From: Pseudomonas alcaliphila JAB1
Lineage (GTDB): Bacteria > Pseudomonadota > Gammaproteobacteria > Pseudomonadales > Pseudomonadaceae
Assembly: GCF_001941865.1 (NCBI RefSeq)
Contig: NZ_CP016162.1
Coordinates: 3,657,501-3,721,500, forward strand
Direction: 5' to 3'
DNA: 64,000 nucleotides
The translations under genes and the position numbers were made by a program. The first letter of the stretch is position 1. Every line of letters starts with the position of its first letter. The notes beneath the pieces were generated by a model, which did no database searches, was not told the origin of the DNA, and saw nothing but the letters and a program-made list of their open reading frames with translations. This document shows positions 17,717-26,449 of this stretch, piece after piece.

Positions 17717-18610
17717 TCAAACAGCCCCTGGAGCCCGTTGCCGCCAGCTATCGAGCAAGCGCCCGCCCCAGACGTTGATCAGCAGCCCGGCCATGACCAG
17801 CGCCGCACCGACCATCTGCAATCCGCCGAGACGTTCGCCCAGCAGCAGCGCCGAGGAGCTGATGCCCACCACCGGCACCAGCAGCGAGAACGGTGCCACC
17901 TGGCTGGCCGGGTAACGCGACAGCAGGCGGCTCCAGAGCCCGTAACCGAGAATGGTGGCGCCGAACGCCAGGTAGGCCAGCACCAGCAGCGAGTCCAGGC
18001 TCAAGGTACGCAGCGACTGGCTGATCAGCTCCGGCCCTTCCAGCCACAGCGACAGGGCGAGAAATGGCAGCGGCGGGATCAGGCTGCCCCAGACCACCAG
18101 ACCGACCAGATTGACCTTGCCCAGCTTGCGCGTGACCACGTTGCCCAGTGCCCACATCGAGGCAGCGGCGATGGTCAGGGCAAAGCCGGCCAGGGTCATC
18201 GCCTGCCCGCCCTGCAGACCGATCAATACCAGGCCGCTGGCCGCTATCAGCAAACCCAACAGGTTGCTGCCACGCAGCCGCTCACCGAGAAACAGCGCGG
18301 CGAAGAACAGGGTGAAGAATGCCTGCGACTGCAGCACCAGCGACGCCAGGCCAGCCGGCATGCCGACGTACATGGCATAGAAGAGAAAGGCGAACTGCCC
18401 CAGTGAAATGGTCATGCCATAGGCCAGCATCCAGCGCAGCGGCACCTGCGGCCGGCGCACGAAGAGGATCGCCGGAAAGGCCGCGAGCATGAAACGCAGA
18501 GCGCCCATCAGCATCGGCGGCATGCCGTGCAGGCCGACCTTGATCACCACGAAGTTCAGCCCCCAGACGACGATCACCAGCAGCGCCAGCAGCAGATCCT
18601 TGGGTGTCAT
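17717..18610 (-). CDS. EamA/DMT family exporter
   Basis: This 297-residue protein has ten predicted membrane helices arranged as two EamA repeats (WGLNFVVIKVGLHGMPPMLMG opening the first; ALGNVVTRKLG in the second). The drug/metabolite family members closest in pattern export amino acids or metabolites; the substrate here is unknown. The ATG at 18610 places the first helix directly after MTPKDL. Confidence 0.82.
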   Translation of the reverse strand: MTPKDLLLALLVIVVWGLNFVVIKVGLHGMPPMLMGALRFMLAAFPAILFVRRPQVPLRWMLAYGMTISLGQFAFLFYAMYVGMPAGLASLVLQSQAFFTLFFAALFLGERLRGSNLLGLLIAASGLVLIGLQGGQAMTLAGFALTIAAASMWALGNVVTRKLGKVNLVGLVVWGSLIPPLPFLALSLWLEGPELISQSLRTLSLDSLLVLAYLAFGATILGYGLWSRLLSRYPASQVAPFSLLVPVVGISSSALLLGERLGGLQMVGAALVMAGLLINVWGGRLLDSWRQRAPGAV

Positions 18611-18749
18611 GAGCACGAACCTCGGGTTGAGTGAGCCGGCATTAGAGCAGCCTCACCCCGCAGCAGACAGACACAGAGGCCGAGGAAAAAAGCCACACAG
18701 ACACTGACGGCTGCTAACCTGCGCGCTTTTGTAGCGTTACGCCAAACCC

Positions 18750-19484
18750 ATGACTCTGCCCGATTTCCTTCTGTTCGCCTTGCCGGCGGTGTTTCTCACC
18801 GGGCTGTCCAAGGGTGGCTTTGGCGGCGCCCTGGGCGGCATCGCCGTGCCGTTGCTGGCCCTGGCCACTTCGCCGAAACAGGCGGTGGCGGTCATGCTGC
18901 CGATTCTCTGTCTGGCCGATGTGGTGGGCCTGAAGGCCTACTGGGGCAAGTGGGATATGGCCAACCTCAAGGTCATGCTGCCGGGCGCGGTGATCGGCAT
19001 CGCCATCGGCTCGATGACCTTCGGTTTGTTCGACGAACGCGCCATCGGCCTGCTGATCGGCGCCATCGCCATCACCTTCGTCGGGCTCGGTCTGGTGCTT
19101 GGCAACCAGGCGCCACGCCCACTGCACAAGGGGCGCGGCACACTGCTGTCGAGCCTGGCCGGCTTCACCAGCTTCGTCGCCCACGCGGGCGGCCCGCCGG
19201 TGATGATGCACCTGCTGCCGCAGCAGCTGGACAAGGTGCGCTTCGTCGCCACCATCAACCTGTTCTTCCTGCTGACCAACGCCGCCAAGCTGTTCCCCTA
19301 CGCGGCGCTGGGCCAGTTCACCCAGGAGAATCTGCTGCTGAGCCTGATGCTCGCGCCCATCGTGCCACTGGGCGTTTGGAGCGGCCTGTGGCTGCAGTCA
19401 CGAGTCAACCACCTGTGGTTCTACCGTATCGCGCGGCTGGGCATTCTCATCGCGGGTGTGCAGCTGATCTGGCGTTACCTCTGA
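18750..19484 (+). CDS. TSUP family transporter (TauE/SafE-like)
   Basis: This 244-residue protein has about eight membrane helices. The TauE/SafE repeat motif GLSKGGFGGALGGIAVPLLAL lies near residue 18, and a second copy, FTSFVAHAGGPPVMMHLLP, near 145. Members move sulfite, sulfoacetate or organosulfur anions across the inner membrane. No sulfur genes are adjacent to narrow the substrate. It is convergent with the reductase gene at 19491. Confidence 0.82.
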   Translation: MTLPDFLLFALPAVFLTGLSKGGFGGALGGIAVPLLALATSPKQAVAVMLPILCLADVVGLKAYWGKWDMANLKVMLPGAVIGIAIGSMTFGLFDERAIGLLIGAIAITFVGLGLVLGNQAPRPLHKGRGTLLSSLAGFTSFVAHAGGPPVMMHLLPQQLDKVRFVATINLFFLLTNAAKLFPYAALGQFTQENLLLSLMLAPIVPLGVWSGLWLQSRVNHLWFYRIARLGILIAGVQLIWRYL

Positions 19485-19490
19485 CGCCTG

Positions 19491-20204
19491 CTAAGGCTGC
19501 AACCCCAGCAGCTCGCGCAACTCACGAGCAGTGGGCATGCGCGCCGACACGCCGCTGTTGAAATCGAAAGACTTGGCGCTGGCCAGCGGCCCGACTATCA
19601 CCGGGTCGAAGCCGGCATCGGTCACCAGACGCGCTGCCACCTGCAGCGCCGCCTCGTCATCCGCGGCCAGCGGGATGGCCAGTTTCTCGCCACTACGGTG
19701 GGCCTGGCTGCGCAGGTTGTGCGCGGAGATGGCGTTGAACGCGCGCACCAGGCGCACGCCCGGCAGAAACTGCTGCGAGGCCAACCCGGCGCCCATCTCG
19801 ACCGCCGCCTCGGCCATCGGACCATCGCGCCCCGGTCGTGGATTACCGGCGTCCAGCACCACCTTGCCGGCCAGCTCAGTGGCGTAGTCGCGGCCGACCT
19901 GCGGCGTCGCGCCATAGGGCACCGCCAACATGATCACCTCGCCAAAGGCCGCCGCCTCACGCGGGGTGCCGACGCGGGCACGCTCACCCAGCTCATCGGC
20001 CAGCGGCTGCAGACGTTCGGGATTGCGTGAGGAAATCATCACCTCGTGCCCGGCTTCGACCCACAGCCGCGCCAGAGGGCTGCCGATATTGCCGGTGCCG
20101 ATGATGCCGATACGCAAGGCTTCCGCCTGCACCAATGCCGGGGCGCCGCCCAGCAGCACGAACAGGCCAAGCGCGGCGGCGAAACGCTGAAATAAACGGG
20201 GCAT
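19491..20204 (-). CDS. F420/NADP-oxidoreductase-like protein with signal peptide
   Basis: This 237-residue protein starts with a Sec-type signal (hydrophobic core FAAALGLFVLLGGAPALVQA, residues 8-27). A Rossmann dinucleotide fold follows: LRIGIIGTGNIGSPLARLWVEAGH, then VMISSRNPERL and VIMLAVPYG. The fold is that of NADP-dependent F420 reductases and related dinucleotide reductases. Such enzymes are normally cytosolic; a signal peptide suggests export to the periplasm, perhaps by Tat or Sec after folding issues. Upstream in-frame starts lack a ribosome site. Confidence 0.75.
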   Translation of the reverse strand: MPRLFQRFAAALGLFVLLGGAPALVQAEALRIGIIGTGNIGSPLARLWVEAGHEVMISSRNPERLQPLADELGERARVGTPREAAAFGEVIMLAVPYGATPQVGRDYATELAGKVVLDAGNPRPGRDGPMAEAAVEMGAGLASQQFLPGVRLVRAFNAISAHNLRSQAHRSGEKLAIPLAADDEAALQVAARLVTDAGFDPVIVGPLASAKSFDFNSGVSARMPTARELRELLGLQP

Positions 20205-20407
20205 GCTGAGTTCCTCGAGCGAGTGACGACGAAGAGCAAGCATAGAAAAACCAGACACAATGACGACCAACGATTCGCATCAGGGTGTTGCCCGCCAGCT
20301 ATGCTTGAAAGGCGATACCGCATTGCAATCGGCTGCAGGAGCCGAGGAGGTGGCAGTGACCCGAACGCATCCCCCCAGTCAATGACCTACTTCCCGGAGA
20401 CACGACC

Positions 20408-20539
20408 ATGAGCAAAAGCATGGATTCACACAAAGAAGGCAAGAAGAAACCGCTGAAAACGGCGCACGAGAAACGCATGGCCAAGCGCGAGAAAAAGCAC
20501 GGCCAGACCCTGCTCGGCAGCCACTCACCGGACGCCTGA
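20408..20539 (+). CDS. Small lysine-rich protein (43 residues)
   Basis: This 43-residue basic protein, MSKSMDSHKEGKKKPLKTAH and onward, is rich in Lys, His and Arg, with the helical segment EKRMAKREKKHG. A CCCGGAGACACGACC ribosome site precedes the ATG with good spacing. Codon use fits its neighbours and the frame is short but well formed. I do not recognise a named family; nucleic-acid or ribosome association is only a guess from charge. Confidence 0.6.
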   Translation: MSKSMDSHKEGKKKPLKTAHEKRMAKREKKHGQTLLGSHSPDA

Positions 20540-20713
20540 GCTCCAACCTGCCGGCGCAGCCTCGCTGCGTCGGCCCTCCCCCGCCGCCAACACCCTCCAG
20601 GAAATTGCGCGTGCCGCCGGCGCCGCAAGACACTAGAATCCGCAGCCTAAGTGATCGTCCGGCCGCCCCTGCGCGCCGCGATACCCTCTCACCTATCGGC
20701 CAGGAGACCCCAG

Positions 20714-21415
20714 ATGGGCGCCCAGTGGAAAGCCAAACCCAAAGAAGCCGCCGCCAATGCCCGAGGCAAGATCTTCGGCAAGCTGGTGAAGGAAATCATG
20801 CTCGCCGCGCGTAACGGCGCCGACCCGGACATGAACCCCAAGCTGCGCCTGGCCGTGCACCAGGCGAAGAAGGCCTCGATGCCCAAGGACACCCTGGATC
20901 GCGCCATCAAGAAAGGCGCGGGGCTGTCCGGTGAAGTGGTCAACTACGAGCGTACCCAGTACGAGGGCTTCGCTCCGCATCAGGTGCCGGTGATCGTCGA
21001 GTGCCTGACCGACAACGTCAACCGCACCGTCGCCGAGATTCGCGTGCTGTTCCGCAAGGGCCAGCTCGGTGCCTCCGGCTCGGTCAGCTGGGACTTCGAC
21101 CATGTTGGCCTGATCGAAGCCACCACCGAAGAGGGCGCCGACCCGGAACTGGCCGCCATCGAAGCCGGCGCCCAGGACTTCGTGCCCGATGACGAGGGCT
21201 CGACCCTGTTCATCACCGATCCGACCGACCTCGACGCCGTGTGCAAGGCGCTGCCGGAACAGGGTTTCACCATCAACTCGGCCAAGCTCGGCTACCGCCC
21301 GAAAAACCCGGTAAGCAGCCTGACGCCGGAGCAGATGGAAGAGGTCGAAGCCTTCCTCGAGGCCATCGACGGCCACGACGACGTGCAAAACGTCTATGTC
21401 GGCCTCGCTGGCTGA
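20714..21415 (+). CDS. YebC/PmpR family regulator, YeeN-like paralogue
   Basis: This 233-residue protein has the YebC fold: [30 protein letters not shown] at the N-terminus (given in parts of its helix), [20 protein letters not shown], and [15 protein letters not shown] in domain II. The opening [17 protein letters not shown] resembles the shorter YeeN-type branch rather than the AGHSKW-type YebC. Members are transcription regulators or translation factors for proline-rich stalls. It is monocistronic with a CAGGAGACCCCAG site. Confidence 0.85.
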   Translation: MGAQWKAKPKEAAANARGKIFGKLVKEIMLAARNGADPDMNPKLRLAVHQAKKASMPKDTLDRAIKKGAGLSGEVVNYERTQYEGFAPHQVPVIVECLTDNVNRTVAEIRVLFRKGQLGASGSVSWDFDHVGLIEATTEEGADPELAAIEAGAQDFVPDDEGSTLFITDPTDLDAVCKALPEQGFTINSAKLGYRPKNPVSSLTPEQMEEVEAFLEAIDGHDDVQNVYVGLAG

Positions 21416-21468
21416 CGCTCACTGGGCGCCCTGAACCGGCGCCCACATCAGGCAAGGCTTCAGCCCCT

Positions 21469-21495
21469 GTAGGAGCCCCGCCCCGGGGCGAAGCT
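21469..21495. repeat. Short REP-type palindrome
   Basis: GTAGGAGCCCCGCCCCGGGG continues into CGAAGC and forms a GC-rich hairpin between the YebC and NUDIX genes. Confidence 0.6.
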
Positions 21496-21551
21496 TTGCA
21501 ACTTGCGTTGTCCGGGTTCGCCAGCGACGCAACCAGTACAGCGCTTGCCCC

Positions 21552-21959
21552 ATGCCAACCACCCTGCATATCGCTGCTGCCTGCCTGTTCGACGCACGAG
21601 GCCGCCTGCTGCTCGTGCGCAAGCGCAATACCCGATTCTTCATGCTGCCTGGCGGTAAACGTGAAGCGGACGAAGACGCGCTGTCGGCGCTCGAGCGTGA
21701 GCTGCTCGAAGAGCTCGAATTACAACTGGGCGCAGACGCCCTACAACCGCTCGGCCAGTTCCAGGCGCCCGCGGCCAACGAGGCCGATACCTGGATGCAG
21801 GCAGACATCTATCGCGCCGCCCTGCTCCATGCCGTGCAGCCGGCTGCCGAGCTGGAAGAGCTGCGCTGGCTCGACACCACTTTGCCCCTGCCCGATGACC
21901 TGGCACCGCTGCTGCGTGAACAGGTGCTGCCGGCTCTGCAATGCCTGCCGTCCCTGTAG
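21552..21959 (+). CDS. NUDIX hydrolase
   Basis: This 135-residue protein has a complete NUDIX box, GGKREADEDALSALERELLE followed by ELEL (residues 34-57), matching Gx5Ex7REUxEExGU except for the final Gly. The preceding strand RLLLVRKRNTRFFMLPGG is typical. Substrates are nucleoside diphosphates linked to another moiety; which one cannot be told. The ATG has no strong ribosome site but is the only good start. Confidence 0.82.
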   Translation: MPTTLHIAAACLFDARGRLLLVRKRNTRFFMLPGGKREADEDALSALERELLEELELQLGADALQPLGQFQAPAANEADTWMQADIYRAALLHAVQPAAELEELRWLDTTLPLPDDLAPLLREQVLPALQCLPSL

Positions 21960-22101
21960 GACCGTGGCCTGCGACATCAAGAACCGCTCCCGGCAGTTTC
22001 TTGATCCACGACAACGCGGGTGACAACGCCAGCGATTAGGCTGCGCCGATAAACAGAACCATTCGCCTTGCCTGCAAACCCCACAGGAAACGAGGTTTGC
22101 C

Positions 22102-22431
22102 ATGAGTATCACGTCCGCCCAGATCTGCCAGGCCGCCGACCAGTTGCAGGGCTTCGTCGGCTACAATGCCAAGACCGAGCAGTACCTGCTGCGTTTTTCC
22201 GAAGACAGCTTCGGCCTCGACGTACCGGCCGACACCATCACGCCCACTTGTGAATACGTCTGGCACGCCGACGACGGCGAGCTGATGCGCCTGGATCGCC
22301 AGCGCCTGGCCTGGCTACAGGAACAGCGCATCGATGACCGAGTGAATCTCAGCGAGCCACTGCGCGTCTATCTGCGCCGCAGCGACCTGCCGGAGATCCG
22401 TGCGGAGCGGCGACGCCTAATGCCGGCCTGA
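22102..22431 (+). CDS. Hypothetical protein
   Basis: This 109-residue soluble protein has alternating strands and helices (ICQAADQLQGFVGYN, YLLRFSEDSFGLDVP, LAWLQEQRIDD). It has no signal peptide or membrane segment. The start is preceded by CAGGAAACGAGG. I recognise no family. Confidence 0.6.
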   Translation: MSITSAQICQAADQLQGFVGYNAKTEQYLLRFSEDSFGLDVPADTITPTCEYVWHADDGELMRLDRQRLAWLQEQRIDDRVNLSEPLRVYLRRSDLPEIRAERRRLMPA

Positions 22432-22484
22432 GATTCAGCGTGTTTCGAGGCATTCGGTGCGCACCAACCCACCGGGACCACAAC

Positions 22485-22543
22485 GGCGGGGTACCCCCGC
22501 CCTACGACACGAGCGCTACCCCGTAGGGCGGGTGCAACCCGCC
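22485..22543. repeat. Inverted repeat pair
   Basis: GGCGGGGTACCCCCGCCC with TACG (22485-22506) faces CGTAGGGCGGGTGCAACCCG with CC (22522-22543). It sits between the hypothetical gene and the FHA gene. Confidence 0.7.
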
Positions 22544-22574
22544 ATGCCGGTTCTATCGGGCGACGCGCCCCGCC

Positions 22575-23483
22575 TCAGCCCAATAGCCGCATGGCGACAG
22601 CACCGAGGCCTACGCCGATCAGCAGCAGTACGATCCCACCCAGCCACAGCTTGCCCGCACTGGCCGCAGGTGGCGCGGCAAGGGGGGCAGGCTTGGCCTG
22701 AGCCGCACGCAGCGGATTGGCCGCCGCCGGCGCTGCCTTGGCGCTGGCACGCGCTGCTACCTGCGGCACAGGGGCGATCTGCGTGGCTCCACCGCCAGCC
22801 GCCTTGGCAGCCAATGCAGGCGGCAGGTCCGCCACACGCATGAACTGGGTGGCATCCTCGTCGGGCGCATCACTCACGTTCACCTTCGGCCCGATCACCA
22901 GCAGCGTCACCGTGCCCATCTTCAACTGATCGCCCGGTTGCAGTACGGCGGTCCTGACCTTCTGCTGGTTGACCAGTACGCCGTTGGCCGAGGCAAGATC
23001 CTTGACCTCCAACACGTCGTCCTTGAGAAAGAACTCGCAATGCCGGCGCGACAGTTCCAGATCGCTGAAGCACAACTCGCACTTGCTCGAACGGCCGAAG
23101 GTCATCGAGCCGTGGATATGAAACTTGCGCCCCTGGTGCTCGCCCTGGATCACCTGCAGAAACCAGCGTGGCGCGGCAGCCTCGGGTCTGGCCGCGCTTT
23201 TCGCCGGATTGACCAGCTGCAGCTCGACGGCGCCCAGGCGCAGGCGATCACCGTCGCGCAGCTGAAAGCGTGTACCGACGCGCTGGTCGTTGACCCAGGT
23301 GGCGCCTTGACCGGCATCGCTCAGGTAGTAGTAGCCGTGATCCTGGCGGATCTCGGCGTGGAAGCTGGCGATTCCGGCATCGCCAAGCACCAGCTGGTTG
23401 CGGCTGTCCTGGCCGATGGTCAGGCGTTCGTCGGTCAGCCAGACCGGCGCTTGGCGGTTATCCAGGAACTGCAGTCTGAGCAT
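22575..23483 (-). CDS. Double FHA-domain membrane protein
   Basis: This 302-residue protein has two forkhead-associated phosphothreonine-binding domains: residues 1-93 (degenerate; LTIGQDSRNQLVLGD, IASFHAEI) and 108-200 (canonical; MTFGRSSKCELCFSDLELSRRHCEF, SANGVLVNQQ). An Ala/Pro-rich linker with TQFMR and TQIAP Thr sites and a C-terminal membrane helix (280-300) complete it. It lies 15 bp after the kinase gene in the same operon, so it likely reads kinase phosphorylation at the inner membrane. Confidence 0.85.
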   Translation of the reverse strand: MLRLQFLDNRQAPVWLTDERLTIGQDSRNQLVLGDAGIASFHAEIRQDHGYYYLSDAGQGATWVNDQRVGTRFQLRDGDRLRLGAVELQLVNPAKSAARPEAAAPRWFLQVIQGEHQGRKFHIHGSMTFGRSSKCELCFSDLELSRRHCEFFLKDDVLEVKDLASANGVLVNQQKVRTAVLQPGDQLKMGTVTLLVIGPKVNVSDAPDEDATQFMRVADLPPALAAKAAGGGATQIAPVPQVAARASAKAAPAAANPLRAAQAKPAPLAAPPAASAGKLWLGGIVLLLIGVGLGAVAMRLLG

Positions 23484-23498
23484 CGTGGTCGCCTCGGG

Positions 23499-24983
23499 TC
23501 AGTCGAATAGATTGTTCAGCAAGCGCTTGATCGGGTTCTGCTGGGCCGGCGGCGCGCTGCGCGGCCGACTCGCCGCCTGGCTGCTGCGCACGCGCTGCTG
23601 GTGACCGTCGTAGAGCGCCAGCAGGCGTTCGTTGTCGGGTTCGGCCTCCAGCCCCTGCTTGATCTGCTCAAGCGCCAGGTTGTATTCGCGCCGTGCATAG
23701 GCCGCCTCGCTCTGTTCGATGAAACGCTGCGCCACCCGGTTGATGCCAGCCAGGGCCAGCAGGTTGTCCGGTTCCCAGCCAAGCACCTGGCGGAAGTAAT
23801 GCACCGCGCTGTCGTCCTCCGGCAGGATCAGCAAACCCTCACCGAGGCGTTGCTCGGCCAGGTCGAGATACTGCTGGATACGTGCCTGCAGCACGCGCTG
23901 CAGACCGTCGTTGGCCTGCTGGTTGTCCTCGTCCAGAGCCAGCGTCTGGCGAAAATAGTAGTCGGCGTTGTCTTGCGCCGGGGTCAGCAGGTGCCCCTCG
24001 CTCAAACGCGTTTCAGCCAGCGCGAGCAACCCGGCGATGCGCTGCTGCAGCTGCCAGTAGTAGCCACCTGCGCTACTCACGGCTAGCAACAGCAGGCCAA
24101 GCACGGCCCAGGGCAGCCAGCGCCGCCGGGAGGGCCGAGGCGGCAGGCTGACAGCCGGGCTCAGACGGGTCTGGTCCTGATCGGCGTCCTGCAGCTCATC
24201 GAGGCTGGCCAGCAGCACGTGGCAGTCGGCGAAGCGATCTTCCGGGTCCTTGGCCAGCATGCGGTCGAGTAACCACTGCAGCTCGCCCAGCGACTCCGGA
24301 AGCGGCGGCGCCTGTAGCTGCAATTGGTTCATCAGGGTCTGGGTGTAGTTGCCGCCGCGAAAGGGGTTATGCCCGCTGAGCATCTCCAGCAGGATCACGC
24401 CCAGGCTGTAGATGTCGCTGCGTGCGTCCAGCGCCTGACACTGCGCCTGCTCGGGGCTGCTGTAGGCCGGGCTGCCGACGGCGATGCCGGACTGGGTCAG
24501 TTCGCTGTCGAGCTGCAGCTCCTTGGCCACGCCAAAGTCGCTGAGCACGGCGGTGCCATCGTCGCGAAAGAGGATGTTGCCGGGCTTGATGTCGCGGTGC
24601 ACCAGGCCCTTGTCGTGTACCAGTGCCAGGGCGCTGGCGATCTGCCGGACGATGCGCAGCGCACGCGCCGGCTCCAGGCGCTGGCCCTTGTACTGGGCCA
24701 GATCACCGCCCGCCAGGTACTCCATGGCGAGAAAATGGCGGCCGTCGTCCAGTTGGTCGATACGGTAGATGGTGATGATCGAAGGATGCTGCAGGGAGGC
24801 GACTGTATGGCCTTCCTTGATGAAGCGCTGGGTGAAGGCTGCGTCCTCGCGGTGCAGCAACACCTTGAGCGCCACCTGGCGCTGCAGCGCCTGCTCGGTA
24901 GCCAGATAGACCTCGGCCATGCCGCCTTTGCCCAGGCGGTGATGAATGCTGTAACCGGGTACGCTGATGGAAGGCTGACTCAT
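23499..24983 (-). CDS. Ser/Thr protein kinase, Stk1-like
   Basis: This 494-residue Hanks-type kinase has its catalytic domain at 9-275: glycine loop GKGGMAEV (18-25), VALK Lys40, HRDIKPGN (129-136) and DFG (149-151), all intact. It is followed by a membrane helix near 320-340 and a periplasmic part with two tandem 'LAETRLSEGHLL'/'LAEQRLGEGLLI' repeat segments and TPR-like helices. It autophosphorylates and phosphorylates Ser/Thr targets. The PP2C gene lies upstream by 16 bp and the FHA gene downstream by 15 bp. Start ATG 24983 is chosen by domain position. Confidence 0.9.
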   Translation of the reverse strand: MSQPSISVPGYSIHHRLGKGGMAEVYLATEQALQRQVALKVLLHREDAAFTQRFIKEGHTVASLQHPSIITIYRIDQLDDGRHFLAMEYLAGGDLAQYKGQRLEPARALRIVRQIASALALVHDKGLVHRDIKPGNILFRDDGTAVLSDFGVAKELQLDSELTQSGIAVGSPAYSSPEQAQCQALDARSDIYSLGVILLEMLSGHNPFRGGNYTQTLMNQLQLQAPPLPESLGELQWLLDRMLAKDPEDRFADCHVLLASLDELQDADQDQTRLSPAVSLPPRPSRRRWLPWAVLGLLLLAVSSAGGYYWQLQQRIAGLLALAETRLSEGHLLTPAQDNADYYFRQTLALDEDNQQANDGLQRVLQARIQQYLDLAEQRLGEGLLILPEDDSAVHYFRQVLGWEPDNLLALAGINRVAQRFIEQSEAAYARREYNLALEQIKQGLEAEPDNERLLALYDGHQQRVRSSQAASRPRSAPPAQQNPIKRLLNNLFD

Positions 24984-24999
24984 GCGGCTCGACTGGCGC

Positions 25000-25788
25000 T
25001 CAGGGTTGAAGGGATTTGAACAGCTTGCGCAGCAGACCGGGGGTCGGCGCTTCGCGGGGTTCGGTCGTCGGGCCAAGGCCCAGGACGATGCAGCTGATAT
25101 TGTCTCTGCCGCCATGGCTATTTGCCAGCCCCACCAGTTGCTCGACCATCGCCTCCAGCGTGTCCGCTTCGGCGCAACAGCGCTGGATGGCAGCGTCGTC
25201 CAGCTCGGTGGTCAGCCCGTCGCTGCACAGCAGCAACAGTTCGTCCGGCGCCAGTCGGACCCGCAGCAGACCGACTTCAGGCGCCTGCCCGACCTGCCCC
25301 AGGCACTGCAGAATCACGTTGCGGCGCGGGTGCTCACGCGCCTCCTCGGCGCTCATCCGGCCAACGTCGACCATGGCCTGGACCCAGCTGTGGTCGTGAC
25401 TGAGCTGCTCGATATGTTCGCTGCCGATGCGATAGGCGCGGCTGTCGCCGACCCAGGCCAGCTCGAACTCATCCCCGTCCAGGCGCACGGCAACCAGGGT
25501 GCTGCCCATGCCAGCCTCGCCCGCAGCGGGCTGCGCCGCCGCTACGATTGCCAGATGGGCGGCCTGCACCGCTGCAGGCAGCTCCTCGCCCTGTTGCAGG
25601 GCGCCCACCAGTTCCTCCAGCGCCAGGGCACTGGCCACCTCGCCACGCGCGTGCCCGCCCATGCCATCGGCCAGCGCCCACAACCCCAGATCGGGACGGC
25701 AGGCCAGGGCATCCTCGTTATGCGTGCGTACCTGGCCGGCAACGCTCTGCGCAGCGAAGACCACGGATACAGGGGAAGGCTGAGACAC
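25000..25788 (-). CDS. PP2C-family Ser/Thr phosphatase, Stp1-like
   Basis: This 262-residue protein is a PPM/PP2C phosphatase. Metal-binding residues sit in RTHNEDALAC and WALADGMGGHARGEVAS, followed by ELAWVGDSRAYR, LLLCSDGLT and GGRDNISCIV. It removes phosphate from Ser/Thr in proteins, countering the adjacent kinase. It is first of three co-transcribed genes (phosphatase, kinase, FHA), a set known in Pseudomonas from type VI secretion loci. No secretion genes are present here. Confidence 0.9.
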   Translation of the reverse strand: MSQPSPVSVVFAAQSVAGQVRTHNEDALACRPDLGLWALADGMGGHARGEVASALALEELVGALQQGEELPAAVQAAHLAIVAAAQPAAGEAGMGSTLVAVRLDGDEFELAWVGDSRAYRIGSEHIEQLSHDHSWVQAMVDVGRMSAEEAREHPRRNVILQCLGQVGQAPEVGLLRVRLAPDELLLLCSDGLTTELDDAAIQRCCAEADTLEAMVEQLVGLANSHGGRDNISCIVLGLGPTTEPREAPTPGLLRKLFKSLQP

Positions 25789-25930
25789 GCGGCGAATCCT
25801 TGAGCAAAATGCGATTGCCCATGATGCGGCGGCGCGAACGGGCTGTCACCGCCCGCAAGGCCGTAAATGCGCAACCGTTAACCAAAATGCGATGGTTAAA
25901 TAAGCCGCCAGATCCTTCCCGCCTGCCCCC

Positions 25931-26341
25931 ATGATCACCACGCGCTTTCGCCATCTGCCCCTCCAGTTGCGACCGCTGGTCGACAAGTTCTACCGCGACC
26001 ACCGCTCGCCGATGCGCAGCCAGGCGGGGGATGAACTGTGGGTGGCGCAAAGCGCCAGCGAGATCGTCGCCGCCCTGAGCCTTCGCCCTGTAGAGGGCGG
26101 GCAGTGGCTGACCGGCCTGTTCGTCGCCCCCACGCTGCGGCGCCAAGGCCTGGCGGCAGCGCTGCTCAGCCACAGCCTGGCGCTGCATCCCGAGCCCGTC
26201 TGGCTGTTCTGTCATCCCGAGCTGCGCAGCTTCTATCAGCGCCTGGGCTTCGAGGACTGTCAAAGCCTGCCGACCGAGCTGGCCGTGCGACTGACCCGCT
26301 ATCAGCGCAACAAATCGCTTGTCTCGCTGCGCATCCACTGA
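25931..26341 (+). CDS. GNAT family N-acetyltransferase
   Basis: This 136-residue GNAT protein has the acetyl-CoA site LFVAPTLRRQGLAAALLSHSL (the RRQGLA segment) and the closing FYQRLGFEDC motif. The substrate is unknown. It lies divergent from the phosphatase gene with a 142-bp gap. Confidence 0.78.
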   Translation: MITTRFRHLPLQLRPLVDKFYRDHRSPMRSQAGDELWVAQSASEIVAALSLRPVEGGQWLTGLFVAPTLRRQGLAAALLSHSLALHPEPVWLFCHPELRSFYQRLGFEDCQSLPTELAVRLTRYQRNKSLVSLRIH

Positions 26342-26449
26342 GCAGCCTGTCGGTCTGGGCGAAAATACTGGCACTTTGCTCAGGAATGCCCCTTGCCATT
26401 AGCGGTCAAAGCTCTGCATGCTTGCGTCATAACAACGAAAAGTAATGCC

